64,000 bases of DNA from Prosapia bicincta (Eukaryota > Arthropoda > Insecta > Hemiptera > Cercopidae). The notes below the pieces were generated by a model, which saw only the letters and a program-made list of their open reading frames with translations, ran no database searches and was not told the origin of the DNA. A program made the translations under genes and the position numbers. Where the stretch lies: positions 70,727,893 through 70,791,892 of the forward strand of contig JBAIZL010000004.1 in the NCBI GenBank assembly GCA_036971475.1. Reading direction: 5' to 3'. This document shows, piece after piece, positions 1-11,604 of the stretch (position 1 is its first letter; each line of letters opens with the position of its first letter).

Positions 1-3000
1 TTTTTTAAAGTAAAGTTTTAAAACGACAACTTAATGGCCAAGCTCGTTACATTAGAATTACCGTTGTATGTAACCAATTTATTCAGCAAATAACTTGTTT
101 TCTGTGTTAATGTGTTTGATATTTGTTCTATATGGCTTTGGTGTAGGCCTGTTACTGAAATTTAAAACTGTTTTTTTAAATAGTGATTTAGTACATTAAA
201 AATATAGTATGCTTATAAATTGTATTTGGGTACGTCATATTATTTGCATTTATTTCCTTCTTTTCTTGTAGTAGACGAATATTTTTAAGCAATAAACAAA
301 GCATATTAGTAAATAATTAATTATCATTTATGGCTATACACTTTGGAAACAATGCATACTAGAATGGTTTAACGTAAATGAAGACCTGTTGTGAATAAGC
401 GCTGACTGAGCACACTGCAATGCGGCTTCTATTGTTCTGAAAGCAGTTTCTTGAGGAACCGTTGAAGTACTTGCCAAAATGCTATTTATACACCGAGGTT
501 GATATAGACACTCTGGAATCGGATTTTAACCCTTAATGGACAACTGCATGGATATTTACATAATAGCTTCTGCTTAGTTGTACTTTTAGGCGCAGGCGTT
601 TAAAGTTATTGTTACGAATAGGACTTTCGTGCAAAAGAGCAACTCAGGATTATACGGTAAATTTCCCTTGAAGAGTTTACTTTACGTTTGCAATTTGGAT
701 TCTCGACGTTAATGACATAATAGACATCGACACACATTAGCATCTCTGGGAGATTCAAATCTCTTTTGATGATCGGAATTACAATCCGGTAAATATTTTA
801 AACGGCTTGCCAACTCATTAATTTTACATTGACAAGATGCATTAGTGTTTGCTAAGAGAATAGAGGCTAACATGAGAGTTTTTCGTTCACCATTTGTCAC
901 TATTTAACATTTTGTCTTTTAGTCTGTCATGTCTTGTCTCTCTGTTATAAGATTCTCTTCTAATTTTACTAGAGGGATTTTTGAAATGTTTTTTTATAAC
1001 AACCACCACATTAAAAACATTCTAATTATATACATTATAAACTAGAAAATGTTAAAAGTAAAATATGAATAACAAATGTTTAATTATTAATTCACTTCAC
1101 AAACAACAACTACTTACTGATATTTCTCAGCAGACGGGTTTCGCACTAGGCCAATGCATTGTTCAATACGAGTCACGGACAAGTGTTATGTTGTCATCTG
1201 TGTTATTTTGGTATTCTGTGATCTGTTGGTCTGAGAGAAGTTTTTTAATATGTGTTGGAATATAGCGTTCCATTGTCATACATTTTATCTGTTCACCCCC
1301 TTGTGGGGATTAGGCACTATGGACAGGACATAATGATCACGTGGTACCGGGAATCGGGGAAAGTTATATCATCGCACGTCCCTCGATATAGTTTGCTTTA
1401 AAACAGAATAAGGGTGGGGGTTGCCTCCGTCTAGGCGAATTAGAAATCCACATCTTGCCGGGTCGGTGAACCTTGTTGCCAGTTCTACGCTAAACTTCCG
1501 TTCGTCGTTCAGTTGTTCAACTTCAAACTGACAACACCGCATCTCTACAACTCCACAGACCCGTTCATATACTACTTTAAATCAAACGGTAGTGGTTCTC
1601 TCTGTCTTTTACACAATCTTTCTATCGTTGATGTATTAAATGAAAATTTCTTTATATTACTTGAAAAATGCATTACGAAGTGAATTCTTTATGAGAAACC
1701 TGCGTCGACGTTGACGTTGCTAGTTTGCTTTGGCGGAAAATTTTACTGTTTACGATTTCCCGCCTAACCAAATTAATAAATTCACTTCACATCGATAACG
1801 CAAATTGTATTAGCAACGATAATTGTCTAACGATTGTCTGGCAATCGTACCAAATATTGTCACAGACAAAATAATAACAATAAATCAAGAAGAGTAAAAC
1901 GATAATTAAATTCAATTATTGTTTGGAAATTATAAATTGAATGTATATAATAATTATTATATTAATATATTTATAGGCTATAATATATTATATAATGTTT
2001 AAATTATAAAACTTTTTTCTTTTTGTTGCAGGTAAGGACAAAATAATAATTCTAAAACGCAGTTTTCTTTATTGTAAGTAAGAGTATATAATTTATTTAA
2101 TTTTTTGTAAAATATATATTAATCTGCATTAAGAATATTTACCTAATTGTACGAAACAATTACACCTTCCCCTCATACACCCAAAGGCCTAGTTACACAC
2201 GCTTGCTATAGACCAGACGGAAAAAATGGAAACCAACATTACTAATTTTGAGATATAAAATTCCGTATACCTTTTTAAAATATGAGGGATGTATATTGGG
2301 AGTTCGGTGAAAGCAAAACTATTTCTGAAATTACATAATCAATGAACGGTGACGTGTGATGTAAGTTTTATCAGTCGGAGGAGGAGGTTTAATTGAGATT
2401 GTGCAGCAACTGTTTGCGTGACACTGGTTGCGAGCAGGAATATGGGAACAGATTTTTGTATGCATTGCATGTTGAAGGGGTTTCTTGAAAGGCAGAACGT
2501 TTTAATGGTTAACAAGTAGACAAGGGTGTTACTGTTTAGTGCGACTCTCTCTCTTTCTTTCTCTTTTTCTAAATATCATCGATCACATATACAATGTTAA
2601 TGTGTGTGACAAAATGAAGTGTGTAACTTACATCGAAAAGAAATTGTTACAATGATAAACCTATAAAAACTACTTAGCGCTAGTTACATAGGAGAAGTTA
2701 CTGAATAGTTCTTTTTTAACATACAATGTGACTTAACAAACCAGATGACTAAGACTAACTTCACGCTATTTACAGAATTGATGGTGGTGTACAAAACTAA
2801 ACGGCGATTTAGGGATGAAATCACATCTTAGGTTTCCTATCAACTAAATACATTCATTTAGAACTAGCGCTACATTGTTCAACCTAAAACTAATTTCATA
2901 TGACGAGTTAAAACCGCTTTAACATGGTTGGGACGGAAAATATTTCTGTAAGTACAAGTTATCATGGAGGTTCTAGTTCAATGGAACGTGTACAGCTAAT

Positions 3001-3032
3001 TGCATGGACAGAAATGATAACGATATATTTAA

Positions 3033-3034
<2 letters not shown>
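1..3034. other. AT-rich intergenic DNA, no gene recognised
   Basis: Both strands were read and no coding domain, RNA gene or tandem array was found. The open frames here are short (at most 66 codons) and resemble nothing known. About 60 bases near 1,098-1,163 resemble 14,732-14,795, which hints at an old dispersed repeat. Confidence 0.6.

Positions 3035-3095
<61 letters not shown>
3035..3095. repeat. (AT)n microsatellite
   Basis: About 30 uninterrupted AT dinucleotides. It directly precedes a copy of a dispersed repeat family (3,100-3,240). Confidence 0.97.
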
Positions 3096-3098
<3 letters not shown>

Positions 3099-3099
3099 T

Positions 3100-3240
3100 A
3101 TAAACTAGTATTGTAATTATTTATTAAAAAGGTACTAAAATAAATTGTTTCTTTGTTGATCTTAATAGGAATTGGCTAAAAGGTTTTTCATATCTCTTGT
3201 TTTTGTAACTTAGGTTTATAAATGAATTTAAAAATATCTG
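3100..3240 (+). repeat. Dispersed AT-rich repeat family, partial copy
   Basis: This stretch aligns by eye with 13,612-13,876, 28,776-29,052 and 48,086-48,205. Shared blocks are GTAATTATTTA, ACTAAAATAAA, TTTGTTGAT and TAGGAATTG followed by CTAAAAGG, in the same order and with similar spacing. Only the 3' half of the longer copies is present. No coding capacity, poly-A tail or clear terminal repeat is visible, so the class (SINE, MITE or fragment of a larger element) is open. Confidence 0.6.
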
Positions 3241-4103
3241 CTTTTATTATTGATTAAATAAAAGCATATCCAAAATTAGCCTAGTATAAATATATATATA
3301 TGAGAGAGAGGGGGGTATCTGTATATAAAATAACAAGAATCTTACTTTGGTATATTTGCGAGTCGACTTTCGAGAGCATATTAATTACAGTGCTATAATT
3401 ATCAAGCATTTTAGAAAACTAAGAGTCTATTTAAGTAGGCTGTGCTGTTTGTGCCACATACAAAATACCTAATTTTCTGTCAATTGAATATTTATAAACG
3501 AAGTGAAATAAGAAAAATATTTTCATGTATAACTGCAAAACCGGATTTAAAGTTTAGTTACCCCCTAAGGGTAGTTTTCGCCCAATTTTTTTTAATACCA
3601 TCGATATATGATTTTTGGCAATATTTCTCAAAACTCTGGGATAACAACTCGCTTTATAATGCTTTGTTAGTAATTAATTTTATTCACAATAACATAGTTT
3701 GAGAAGTTAGTTTAAGTATCTTGCTTTGTAGTTTGGTTTAAGGGGGCAAATTAAATAACCCAAGTGTATGACTCGACTCCGCACCGGTCTTCTACAGGTA
3801 ATGCTGCTGACATACGAAGTGTCTACACTTACTAATCAACTTCAATGATCAATACATACAAAACTGTAATAATTATAAAAATGTATAAACAAATGATTAA
3901 AATCTTTTGTTATCATATCATAATTTTTTTATTTTTGAAAAATGATTTGATTTAGCCAATGCTTGCCCTTCGGCGACGAGCCTCCTAGTACTGGCTAGAC
4001 GTGTTGGTCGATCTGCATGCAAAACTTGACAAAAAAAAAGAATTTTGTTGCAAATGTATTAATTGTTGCAAATATTACATTTTCGAAATCTATAAAAAGT
4101 AAC
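3241..4103. other. No gene recognised
   Basis: AT-rich sequence with one 86-codon open frame (3,442-3,702) that matches no family I know and has no supporting context. Confidence 0.5.
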
Positions 4104-6860
4104 AAACGTAATTCTATCCTTAAGGATATTTGCTTGAAACCAGTGTCTAGCAATACAAAAGATAAGGGTTAGACGTAATTCTATCCTTAAGGATATTTGC
4201 TTGAAACCAGTGTCTAGCAATACAAAAGATAAGGGTTAGACGTAATTCTATCCTTAAGGATATTTGCTTGAAACCAGTGTCTAGCAATACAAAAGATACG
4301 GGTTAGACGTAATTCTATCCTTAAGGATATTTGCTTGAAACCAGTGTCTAGCAATACAAAAGATAAGGGTTAGACGTAATTCTATCCTTAAGGATATTTG
4401 CTTGAAACCAGTGTCTAGCAATACAAAAGATAAGGGTTAGACGTAATTCTATCCTTAAGGATATTTGCTTGAAACCAGTGTCTAGCAATACAAAAGATAA
4501 GGGTTAGACGTAATTCTATCCTTAAGGATATTTGCTTGAAACCAGTGTCTAGCAATACAAAAGATACGGGTTAGACGTAATTCTATCCTTAAGGATATTT
4601 GCTTGAAACCAGTGTCTAGCAATACAAAAGATAAGGGTTAGACGTAATTCTATCCTTAAGGATATTTGCTTGAAACCGGTGTCTAGCAATACAAAAGATA
4701 CGGGTTAGACGTAATTCTATCCTTAAGGATATTTGCTTGAAACCAGTGTCTAGCAATACAAAAGATAAGGGTTAGACGTAATTCTATCCTTAAGGATATT
4801 TGCTTGAAACCAGTGTCTAGCAATACAAAAGATAAGGGTTAGACGTAATTCTATCCTTAAGGATATTTGCTTGAAACCAGTGTCTAGCAATACAAAAGAT
4901 AAGGGTTAGACGTAATTCTATCCTTAAGGATATTTGCTTGAAACCAGTGTCTAGCAATACAAAAGATAAGGGTTAGACGTAATTCTATCCTTAAGGATAT
5001 TTGCTTGAAACCAGTGTCTAGCAATACAAAAGATAAGGGTTAGACGTAATTCTATCCTTAAGGATATTTGCTTGAAACCAGTGTCTAGCAATACAAAAGA
5101 TAAGGGTTAGACGTAATTCTATCCTTAAGGATATTTGCTTGAAACCAGTGTCTAGCAATACAAAAGATAAGGGTTAGACGTAATTCTATTCTTAAGGATA
5201 TTTGCTTGAAACCAGTGTCTAGCAATACAAAAGATAAGGGTTAGACGTAATTCTATCCTCAAGGATATTTGCTTGAAACCAGTGTCTAGCAATACAAAAG
5301 ATACGGGTTAGACGTAATTCTATCCTTAAGGATATTTGCTTGAAACCAGTGTCTAGCAATACAAAAGATAAGGGTTAGACGTAATTCTATCCTTAAGGAT
5401 ATTTGCTTGAAACCGGTGTCTAGCAATACAAAAGATACGGGTTAGACGTAATTCTATCCTTAAGGATATTTGCTTGAAACCAGTGTCTAGCAATACAAAA
5501 GATAAGGGTTAGACGTAATTCTATCCTTAAGGATATTTGCTTGAAACCAGTGTCTAGCAATACAAAAGATAAGGGTTAGACGTAATTCTATCCTTAAGGA
5601 TATTTGCTTGAAACCAGTGTCTAGCAATACAAAAGATAAGGGTTAGACGTAATTCTATCCTTAAGGATATTTGCTTGAAACCAGTGTCTAGCAATACAAA
5701 AGATAAGGGTTAGACGTAATTCTATCCTTAAGGATATTTGCTTGAAACCAGTGTCTAGCAATACAAAAGATAAGGGTTAGACGTAATTCTATCCTTAAGG
5801 ATATTTGCTTGAAACCAGTGTCTAGCAATACAAAAGATAAGGGTTAGACGTAATTCTATCCTTAAGGATATTTGCTTGAAACCAGTGTCTAGCAATACAA
5901 AAGATAAGGGTTAGACGTAATTCTATCCTTAAGGATATTTGCTTGAAACCAGTGTCTAGCAATACAAAAGATAAGGGTTAGACGTAATTCTATCCTTTAG
6001 GATATTTGCTTGAAACCGGTGTCTAGCAATATCCTTAAGGATAGAATTACGTCTAACCCTTATTTTTTATATTGCTAGACACTGGTATCAAGCAAATATC
6101 CTTAAGGATAGAATTACGTCTAACCCGTATCTTTTGTATTGCTAGACACCGGTTTCAAGCAAATATCCTTAAGGATAGAATTACGTCTAACCCTTATCTT
6201 TTGTATTGCTAGACACTGGTTTCAAGCAAATATCCTTAAGGATAGAATTACGTATAACCCGTATCTTTTGTATTGCTAGACACTGGTTTCAAGCAAATAT
6301 CCTTAAGGATAGAATTACGTCTAACCCTTATCTTTTGTATTGCTAGACACTGGTTTCAAGCAAATATCCTTAAGGATAGAATTACGTCTAACCCTTATCT
6401 TTTGTATTGCTAGACACTGGTTTCAAGCAAATATCCTTAAGGATAGAATTACGTCTAACCCTTATCTTTTGTATTGCTAGACACTGGTTTCAAGCAAATA
6501 TCCTTAAGGATAGAATTACGTCTAACCCTTATCTTTTGTATTGCTAGACACTGGTTTCAAGCAAATATCCTTAAGGATAGAATTACGTCTAACCCTTATC
6601 TTTTGTATTGCTAGACACTGGTTTCAAGCAAATATCCTTAAGGATAGAATTACGTCTAACCCGTATCTTTTGTATTGCTTGAAACCAGTGTCTAGCAATA
6701 CAAAAAATAAGGGTTAGACGTAATTCTATCCTTAAGGATTTTTGCTTGAAACCAGTGTCTAGCAATACAAAAGATAAGGGTTAGACGTAATTCTATCCTT
6801 AAGGATATTTGCTTGAAACCAGTATCTAGCAATACAAAAGATACGGGTTAGACGTAATTC
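4104..6860. repeat. 67-bp tandem satellite, about 41 copies, with an inverted block
   Basis: The unit is 67 bp and contains the motif TAATTCTATCCTTAAGGATA, whose last 14 bases TATCCTTAAGGATA are a perfect palindrome. Copies are nearly identical. The commonest variants are GATAAGGG versus GATACGGG and ACCAGTG versus ACCGGTG. A GATACGGG / ACCGGTG pattern at about 4,566-4,700 recurs at about 5,303-5,437, a shift of 737 bp or exactly 11 units, indicating multi-unit duplication. Units run forward from 4,106 to 6,030, reverse from 6,031 to about 6,679, then forward again to 6,860. No coding function is suggested. Confidence 0.97.
6031..6679 (-). repeat. Inverted block inside the 67-bp array
   Basis: Between these points the 67-bp unit runs on the opposite strand for about 9.6 units. 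The left breakpoint shares AAT between the two orientations; the right one shares TTGCT. Re-inverting 6,031-6,674 joins GTCTAGCAAT to ACAAAAGATAC without a gap on the left and leaves only a 2-bp deficit on the right. A private variant (AAAAAATAAGGG in place of AAAAGATAAGGG) occurs in the unit at about 6,060 and in the first forward unit at about 6,705, which would be neighbours before inversion. Together these support inversion in place. Confidence 0.9.
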
Positions 6861-8214
6861 ACTTATCTGCCTGGTGGTATCGTGGGTGACAGGAAACCTA
6901 ATCACAGTTCTTACTTAGAAAGAAACCACAACAGACGCAATGTGCCATATTCGTGTGATTCATTCATCAACTATACTGCAGAATGATTCATACAGTTTTA
7001 TCTTTACGCCTTTGATACACAAGGATTTACGTAGTCAAATGGACCTTTGCAGTTATTTATCTTATAGTCAATCCGCATAACTATCTTATCGATCAGCTGT
7101 GACACGTCAGAGACTCGGCGAGTTCCTCATCATCCTATGTTTCATACTTTCAGACTTTGTGGCAAGTCTTTTATCTTCTATTTTATAAAATTTTGAAGTG
7201 AATATTTTGCAATCTGTTTTATATTTATATTGGGACGTATATATATAGACCTGGGCTTTTCTTGATAATAAGCGCCCAAATTCTGACGCATTATACACTA
7301 TCATTGTTGAAGTTGTTAAAAACGCCAACAAAAGTGAATATGTAAGCTTGTCATTGTTTGATGTTCCATATTTTTGCCACTGTTTCTTATTTATCGTACG
7401 TCGGCGTATTAGGGTAGTCCTTATGTGATTAGTTGGAATACATGAATCTGCAATAACACTAAAATGTGAAGGTAGCATCTAGTAAATCTTGTCAATTATA
7501 GACCCTTAGCGCAGCTGTCAAACGCTTTTGCTTTCTCATGTTCATGCTTTGAATCAGGGAAACGTGAGGACCAAGCAATAAACCTGCCGCGAAACTGTCC
7601 TCAGCTAATCTATGATAACATTGGCCGTTTGGACTTGGTTGGGAAAGTTACTTGTTCAAGAATCACGAAACTCATCAACATTCACAGATGACTGCCTTTA
7701 TTTCTCTAACAATAGTGTGCCTCAGTGACCCATGTATTGGTTGCTCCACTGCGCAGAGGACGTTCGTGTAACTATTGAGGTTTGAGTACTTCAAGGATTA
7801 AGAATTGAATCATTTCCACCCACATTAAAATGCCTAGAAATTGACCTGTAACACCGTAAGAATCACGCACGCCGTGTAGTAGATGGGAGTCTAAGCCTTT
7901 TAACCCTTTGGGCATCATGTAGAAGTGGCAACACTGTATCCTCTCGGTAGACCTACCTTCATTATTAAAAGTTATACTTGAAATTGTTCCTTCATTAATA
8001 TAAATCTTTTTAGCCTCTTCAGGGACAGATTTTTTTCAATTTCAACTAAGTTACTTAAGATTTTTAACTAAATTGCTTGAGATTTTTAACTAAATTGCTT
8101 GAGATTTTTAACTAAATTGCTTGAGATTTTTTTTTAAAGATTATTAATCATATAAAGTATAAAAATGATTAAAAGTAACTTTTTACCAATTTAGACAATT
8201 TCATTATAAAAAAC
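6861..8214. other. No gene recognised
   Basis: A 123-codon open frame on the minus strand (7,107-7,478) has no domain or motif I can name and no conserved context; I do not call it a gene. A short 22-bp tandem repeat lies at 8,039-8,127. Confidence 0.5.
8039..8127. repeat. 22-bp tandem repeat, 4 copies
   Basis: Four copies of a unit containing TTTTTAACTAAATTGCTTGA. The first copy is diverged (ACTAAGTTACTTAAGA). Confidence 0.9.
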
Positions 8215-9496
8215 TTAATGGCCACAAATGTGTTATATGCCGTTAAGGGGCTCATTCTCTTGTAATGTGTTATATGGCATTAAGCGGCCAAACTTAATGT
8301 TGTTACTAATAAGGACGGAATAGCATAGTTCTTACCATTGAATAGGTTATGCAGCTTACAGTTTGTACAAATACTCTTCATATTAGATTTACGCCTACGA
8401 ATAATTTAATTTCTCTTGTGGAAGTACTAAAATTATGCTCTCCTGATTGTAATGCATACCGTCTCTTTTGTAGTTAAGTCAAAGATATCGGAAGTAAACA
8501 AGTTTTCAAAAAAGTAGTAAGGTGTTTCGCCTCTTGTTGGTACCGACAAAATCAAAGTCATATTTCCCGTAAAGGGGGTAATTATTTACAAAACTATTGT
8601 CTATTTAAGCCATAAAGGAAGATTCTGGTCTGCTGTAAATGAATAAGAAGGTAATGGCTGATGTACGGGTTGATTTATTAGATTCTGGTCAGTTAAATTT
8701 AATACTGTTGTAGTGTCACCATTTAACCTGCCTTCAACTAGGTCAGCTTCGTCTAATGACTGATGTACAGCTTGAATGGGTTGATTTATCATATATTTGT
8801 CAGTTGAATTGCTAACAATTATAGTGTCGCCAGTTAACCTGTCTTCTCACCCTCACTTACATACTAAAGCTCTGTTCGTTACAAATGTTGAGTTCATCAC
8901 AAAAATCATCTTCTGAATCTATGTCAGTTAAAAAGTCTATATCAGAAGCATTGGGGTCATCTAAATTTAACAAAATATTATAATTTGTTCAGAATCGTAT
9001 CTAATATTTGTAGAAGACATATTTTTAATATTTAATAATGATTTCTATAGTCACTAAATTTAAATAAATATGTTGTTAAACGTTTACATGCTATTTACAA
9101 TCCTAACCTAAAAATAACCTATGACACTCTTATGCACCACTACACAAATGTGGACCTATAACAAAATCCCAAACAGTTTTGCAGTAAAATAAAACGTAAA
9201 AATAACTTTATAAAACTATAATTAAAACAATCAATATTTTTATTTAATGTTTTTTCCACACAATACACGCTATCTAAACACATAAACAAAGCTAAAATCA
9301 AAAGCACTCAAAGAGAAAACACAAAGTTTTGTTCAAAGATTTAACACACTACAGAATGGAAAAAGTCAGCTGCTGTGCGTTCCAAATGGTTTAACAACAT
9401 TACAGACCGTAATGGGCACAGTTGTGACAAAAGTTCATTTGAGATACCTCTTAAAATATCCGAATAATATACCTGAGTTAATGGCCACATATGTGT
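8215..9496. repeat. 19-bp direct repeats flanking a piggyBac-like remnant
   Basis: TTAATGGCCACAAATGTGT at 8,215-8,233 and TTAATGGCCACATATGTGT at 9,478-9,496 differ at one base and bracket the piggyBac-like pseudogene. Two more TTAA-type motifs (GTTAAGGGGCTC, ATTAAGCGGCC) follow the left copy, inside a short GTGTTATATG duplication at 8,231 and 8,268. TTAA is the piggyBac target. The repeats are direct rather than inverted, so they are not simple terminal repeats and their origin is uncertain. Confidence 0.4.
8283..9020 (-). pseudogene. piggyBac-like transposase, N-terminal part, decayed
   Basis: Read on the minus strand from an ATG at 9,020, the translation begins with an acidic stretch (LDDPNASDIDFLTDIDSEDD) of the type that opens piggyBac transposases. 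A duplicated segment of about 120 bp follows (two copies of a peptide like NQPVHQ preceded by G-D-T). Next comes YYFFENLFTSDIFDL, which fits the start of the family's DDE core (P-x-x-YF-x-x-FF-x-x-x-L). TREIKLFVGVNLI follows and fits the E-I-x-x-F-x-G-I segment. Reading requires several frame changes, and a stop ends LPLWLK. The catalytic aspartates lie further downstream in the family and are absent, so it cannot be functional. Family-level assignment is from memory of the motif order; an unrelated coding remnant is possible. Confidence 0.5.
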
Positions 9497-10473
9497 ATTA
9501 ATGCAAGAAGAGTATTATTTAAGGAAGAAATTTGTTGTTACTTGCTTCTAACGTGTGTCTTATGTAATAAGGTTTAAAATACTGCAAGTTTTTAAAATTT
9601 ACCGTACGTTCTCCTTTAATTTTTACTAAACGTAATACGTTTGCTGGAACTGTGAGGCTAGTAAGAAAGGCAGAAACCTATTTGCAATGCAGCGTACAGT
9701 TACCTGCCAAGTATTAATATACACACGTTACATTACACTTTATAGTGTAAACATTGGGTAATATAATGTTGGAAATTACTCCCAGCAGCTATACAATACT
9801 TATCCTGATTGCTGGTTGTAGTAGGATGGTTCAAATTGCCGACAACTGTGCGAGGTGTGAGCGCGCGTGTCGACACATACCAACATTCTTTGGCCGGCCG
9901 CTAGCAAATAGTTTCTTTTCCCTTTTTTCAGCAAATTAAAACCTAGCCACTAAGAAATGTTTGTTTTCCCACTCCCGAGTTCACCCGGGTTCATGGCTGC
10001 ACGCGGTTCTCTCACGTGCCAACTGAATTCAATTCATGCCTTTAAATCGGTTAGATGAACCCTTAAGTCGGGGAGGACAGGACGTCTTGTAATCGTGCTT
10101 AACGTCTTATATTCTCACTATAAGACTTATATACTTCACTTTTAAGATTTTATACGTGAACGTCCACCACAATCGAGTAACTTTAGTAAACCTAAGGATG
10201 GAGAATTCGTTAATGAGAACAACGAGGACAAGTTTAGTAACTTGAAATGTATATTTACCTCAAACAGCTTGCCCTCGCTTAAATCGGATTTCTCAAACGT
10301 TCTGTTACACACTGTCTGCAGTGAGCGAAACTTTATTGGAAAATGTTGAAGCCTTTAGAACGTGACCTACTAATATCTTAGACAAACCAAGTCAGCAACG
10401 AAGTAATGCGTGGGTTGGGCAAGGAGGCGGACGATTTAGAGGAAAGCGGGACTATCTAGATCATTGTATTAGG
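9497..10473. other. No gene recognised
   Basis: Single-copy-looking sequence. A 61-codon open frame at 9,754-9,939 has no recognisable features. Confidence 0.5.
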
Positions 10474-10877
10474 TACAGTAAAACCCCTCCTATCCGAAAT
10501 AATGGGGGGGGGAAGCATTTCGGATGAGCAATGGTAAGTACTTAAGGTATAGGCCTATTTCTTCAAGTAAAACACATAAACCCTGTTTTACTGTAAATAT
10601 TACAGTATTTGTATTTTCTACAATAAATTATAGGGGAATGGATTAAATAGAGTTGCTTTCATTGAAAACGCGCCTAATTTTCGGAAATAACTGTTTATGA
10701 AACCATTCTGAAAACAGCTCCGCTGAAACGCATGCGGTTTTTTGAGCTATGTAATAGACGGGTAGAGCATTTGGGGTAAACGTTTTTTTAGAGCTTTTGG
10801 TTTTGCTGCTCGATCTAGCGTTCCGGTTAATCCGGGTTTCGATTAATCGAGGTTCGGATAAGAGAGGTTTTACTGTA
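10474..10877 (-). mobile_element. pogo/Tigger-type DNA transposon, internally deleted (about 400 bp)
   Basis: The terminal inverted repeats are CAGTAAAACCCCTCCTATCC at 10,476 inward and, read inward from 10,875 on the other strand, CAGTAAAACCTCTCTTATCC. Both continue GAA and the element is flanked by TA (10,474-10,475 and 10,876-10,877), the usual Tc1/mariner/pogo duplication. Sequences beginning CAGTAAAACC and containing TTATCCGA are typical of the pogo/Tigger group. The interior keeps a transposase fragment on the minus strand. It is a non-autonomous deletion derivative rather than a MITE of unknown origin. Confidence 0.8.
10643..10780 (-). pseudogene. pogo/Tigger (jerky-like) transposase fragment
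   Basis: The minus-strand frame reads TPNALPVYYIAQKTACVSAE and continues LFSEWFHKQLFPKIRRVF. This matches the part of DDE_1 (jerky/Tigger) transposases around the LPVYY-x-x-Q-K and LF-x-x-WFH motifs, between catalytic positions of the DDE domain. Only about 45 residues are left, joined directly to terminal sequence. The helix-turn-helix region and catalytic triad are missing. The fragment sits in the orientation expected from the right-hand terminus. Confidence 0.7.
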
Positions 10878-11604
10878 CATTGCATATAGGTGTTTAAGAA
10901 AGGAAATAGTAACCGAGAATCCGTTAGGTTCAAATCCGCAACAAGTAAAATCTGAACAGCCTTTTGTTAATCACCCAACGTTAACAAAAAACAAGTTAGA
11001 AAAGAGGCTAAAAGAGATATTGCAAGCACTCATTCGTGATACGTTTTTTTACTAAATTCATATATTTGAAAGGCTAGACATGTTTATTCGTAGAATGTGT
11101 AAAAAATAAAAAAAAAATATGGTGTCATATATCTATACAATTCAACGAAAATTTCGTGTTGAAAAAACGTGTTGGAATATTTGACATACAGATTTCTAGC
11201 CGCGTGATAAGTATTTCTTAGCTTATTTAATGGCATCAAGGGCATAATTATCGTTTGTAATAAGTGATTCAGGAGTTTAAAAACAATTCATCCTCATGCG
11301 AATCGCCTACAAGAACTCTAACTTTAGTTTCGAATTTTGTTTGTGGAGCATATTTCCCGGTTTACCTCAATCTCCCCTCTCGACCAACTATCTGATCTTT
11401 CTCTTCCTGCAGTCCTCTCTCCTGTCTTTTTCCCTTGGATTTTTATTTCCTACGCCTTTCTTAAAGTATGTAATTTTAGAAAATATTTCACTGTAGTATC
11501 AACTTACTAGTGAACTTACTTAGTGTTTGAACTAGTATCAAAGAGTGAGTTAGTGGATTTGTTGTCTTCTATTTGAGATCAGATTAGCAGTTCTTCCCAT
11601 GGTT
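10878..11604. other. No gene recognised
   Basis: AT-rich sequence with a 66-codon open frame (11,296-11,496) lacking recognisable features. Confidence 0.5.

Noticed and set aside
7107..7478. 123-codon minus-strand gene
   Set aside because: No recognisable domain, homologous context or signal; consistent with a chance frame.
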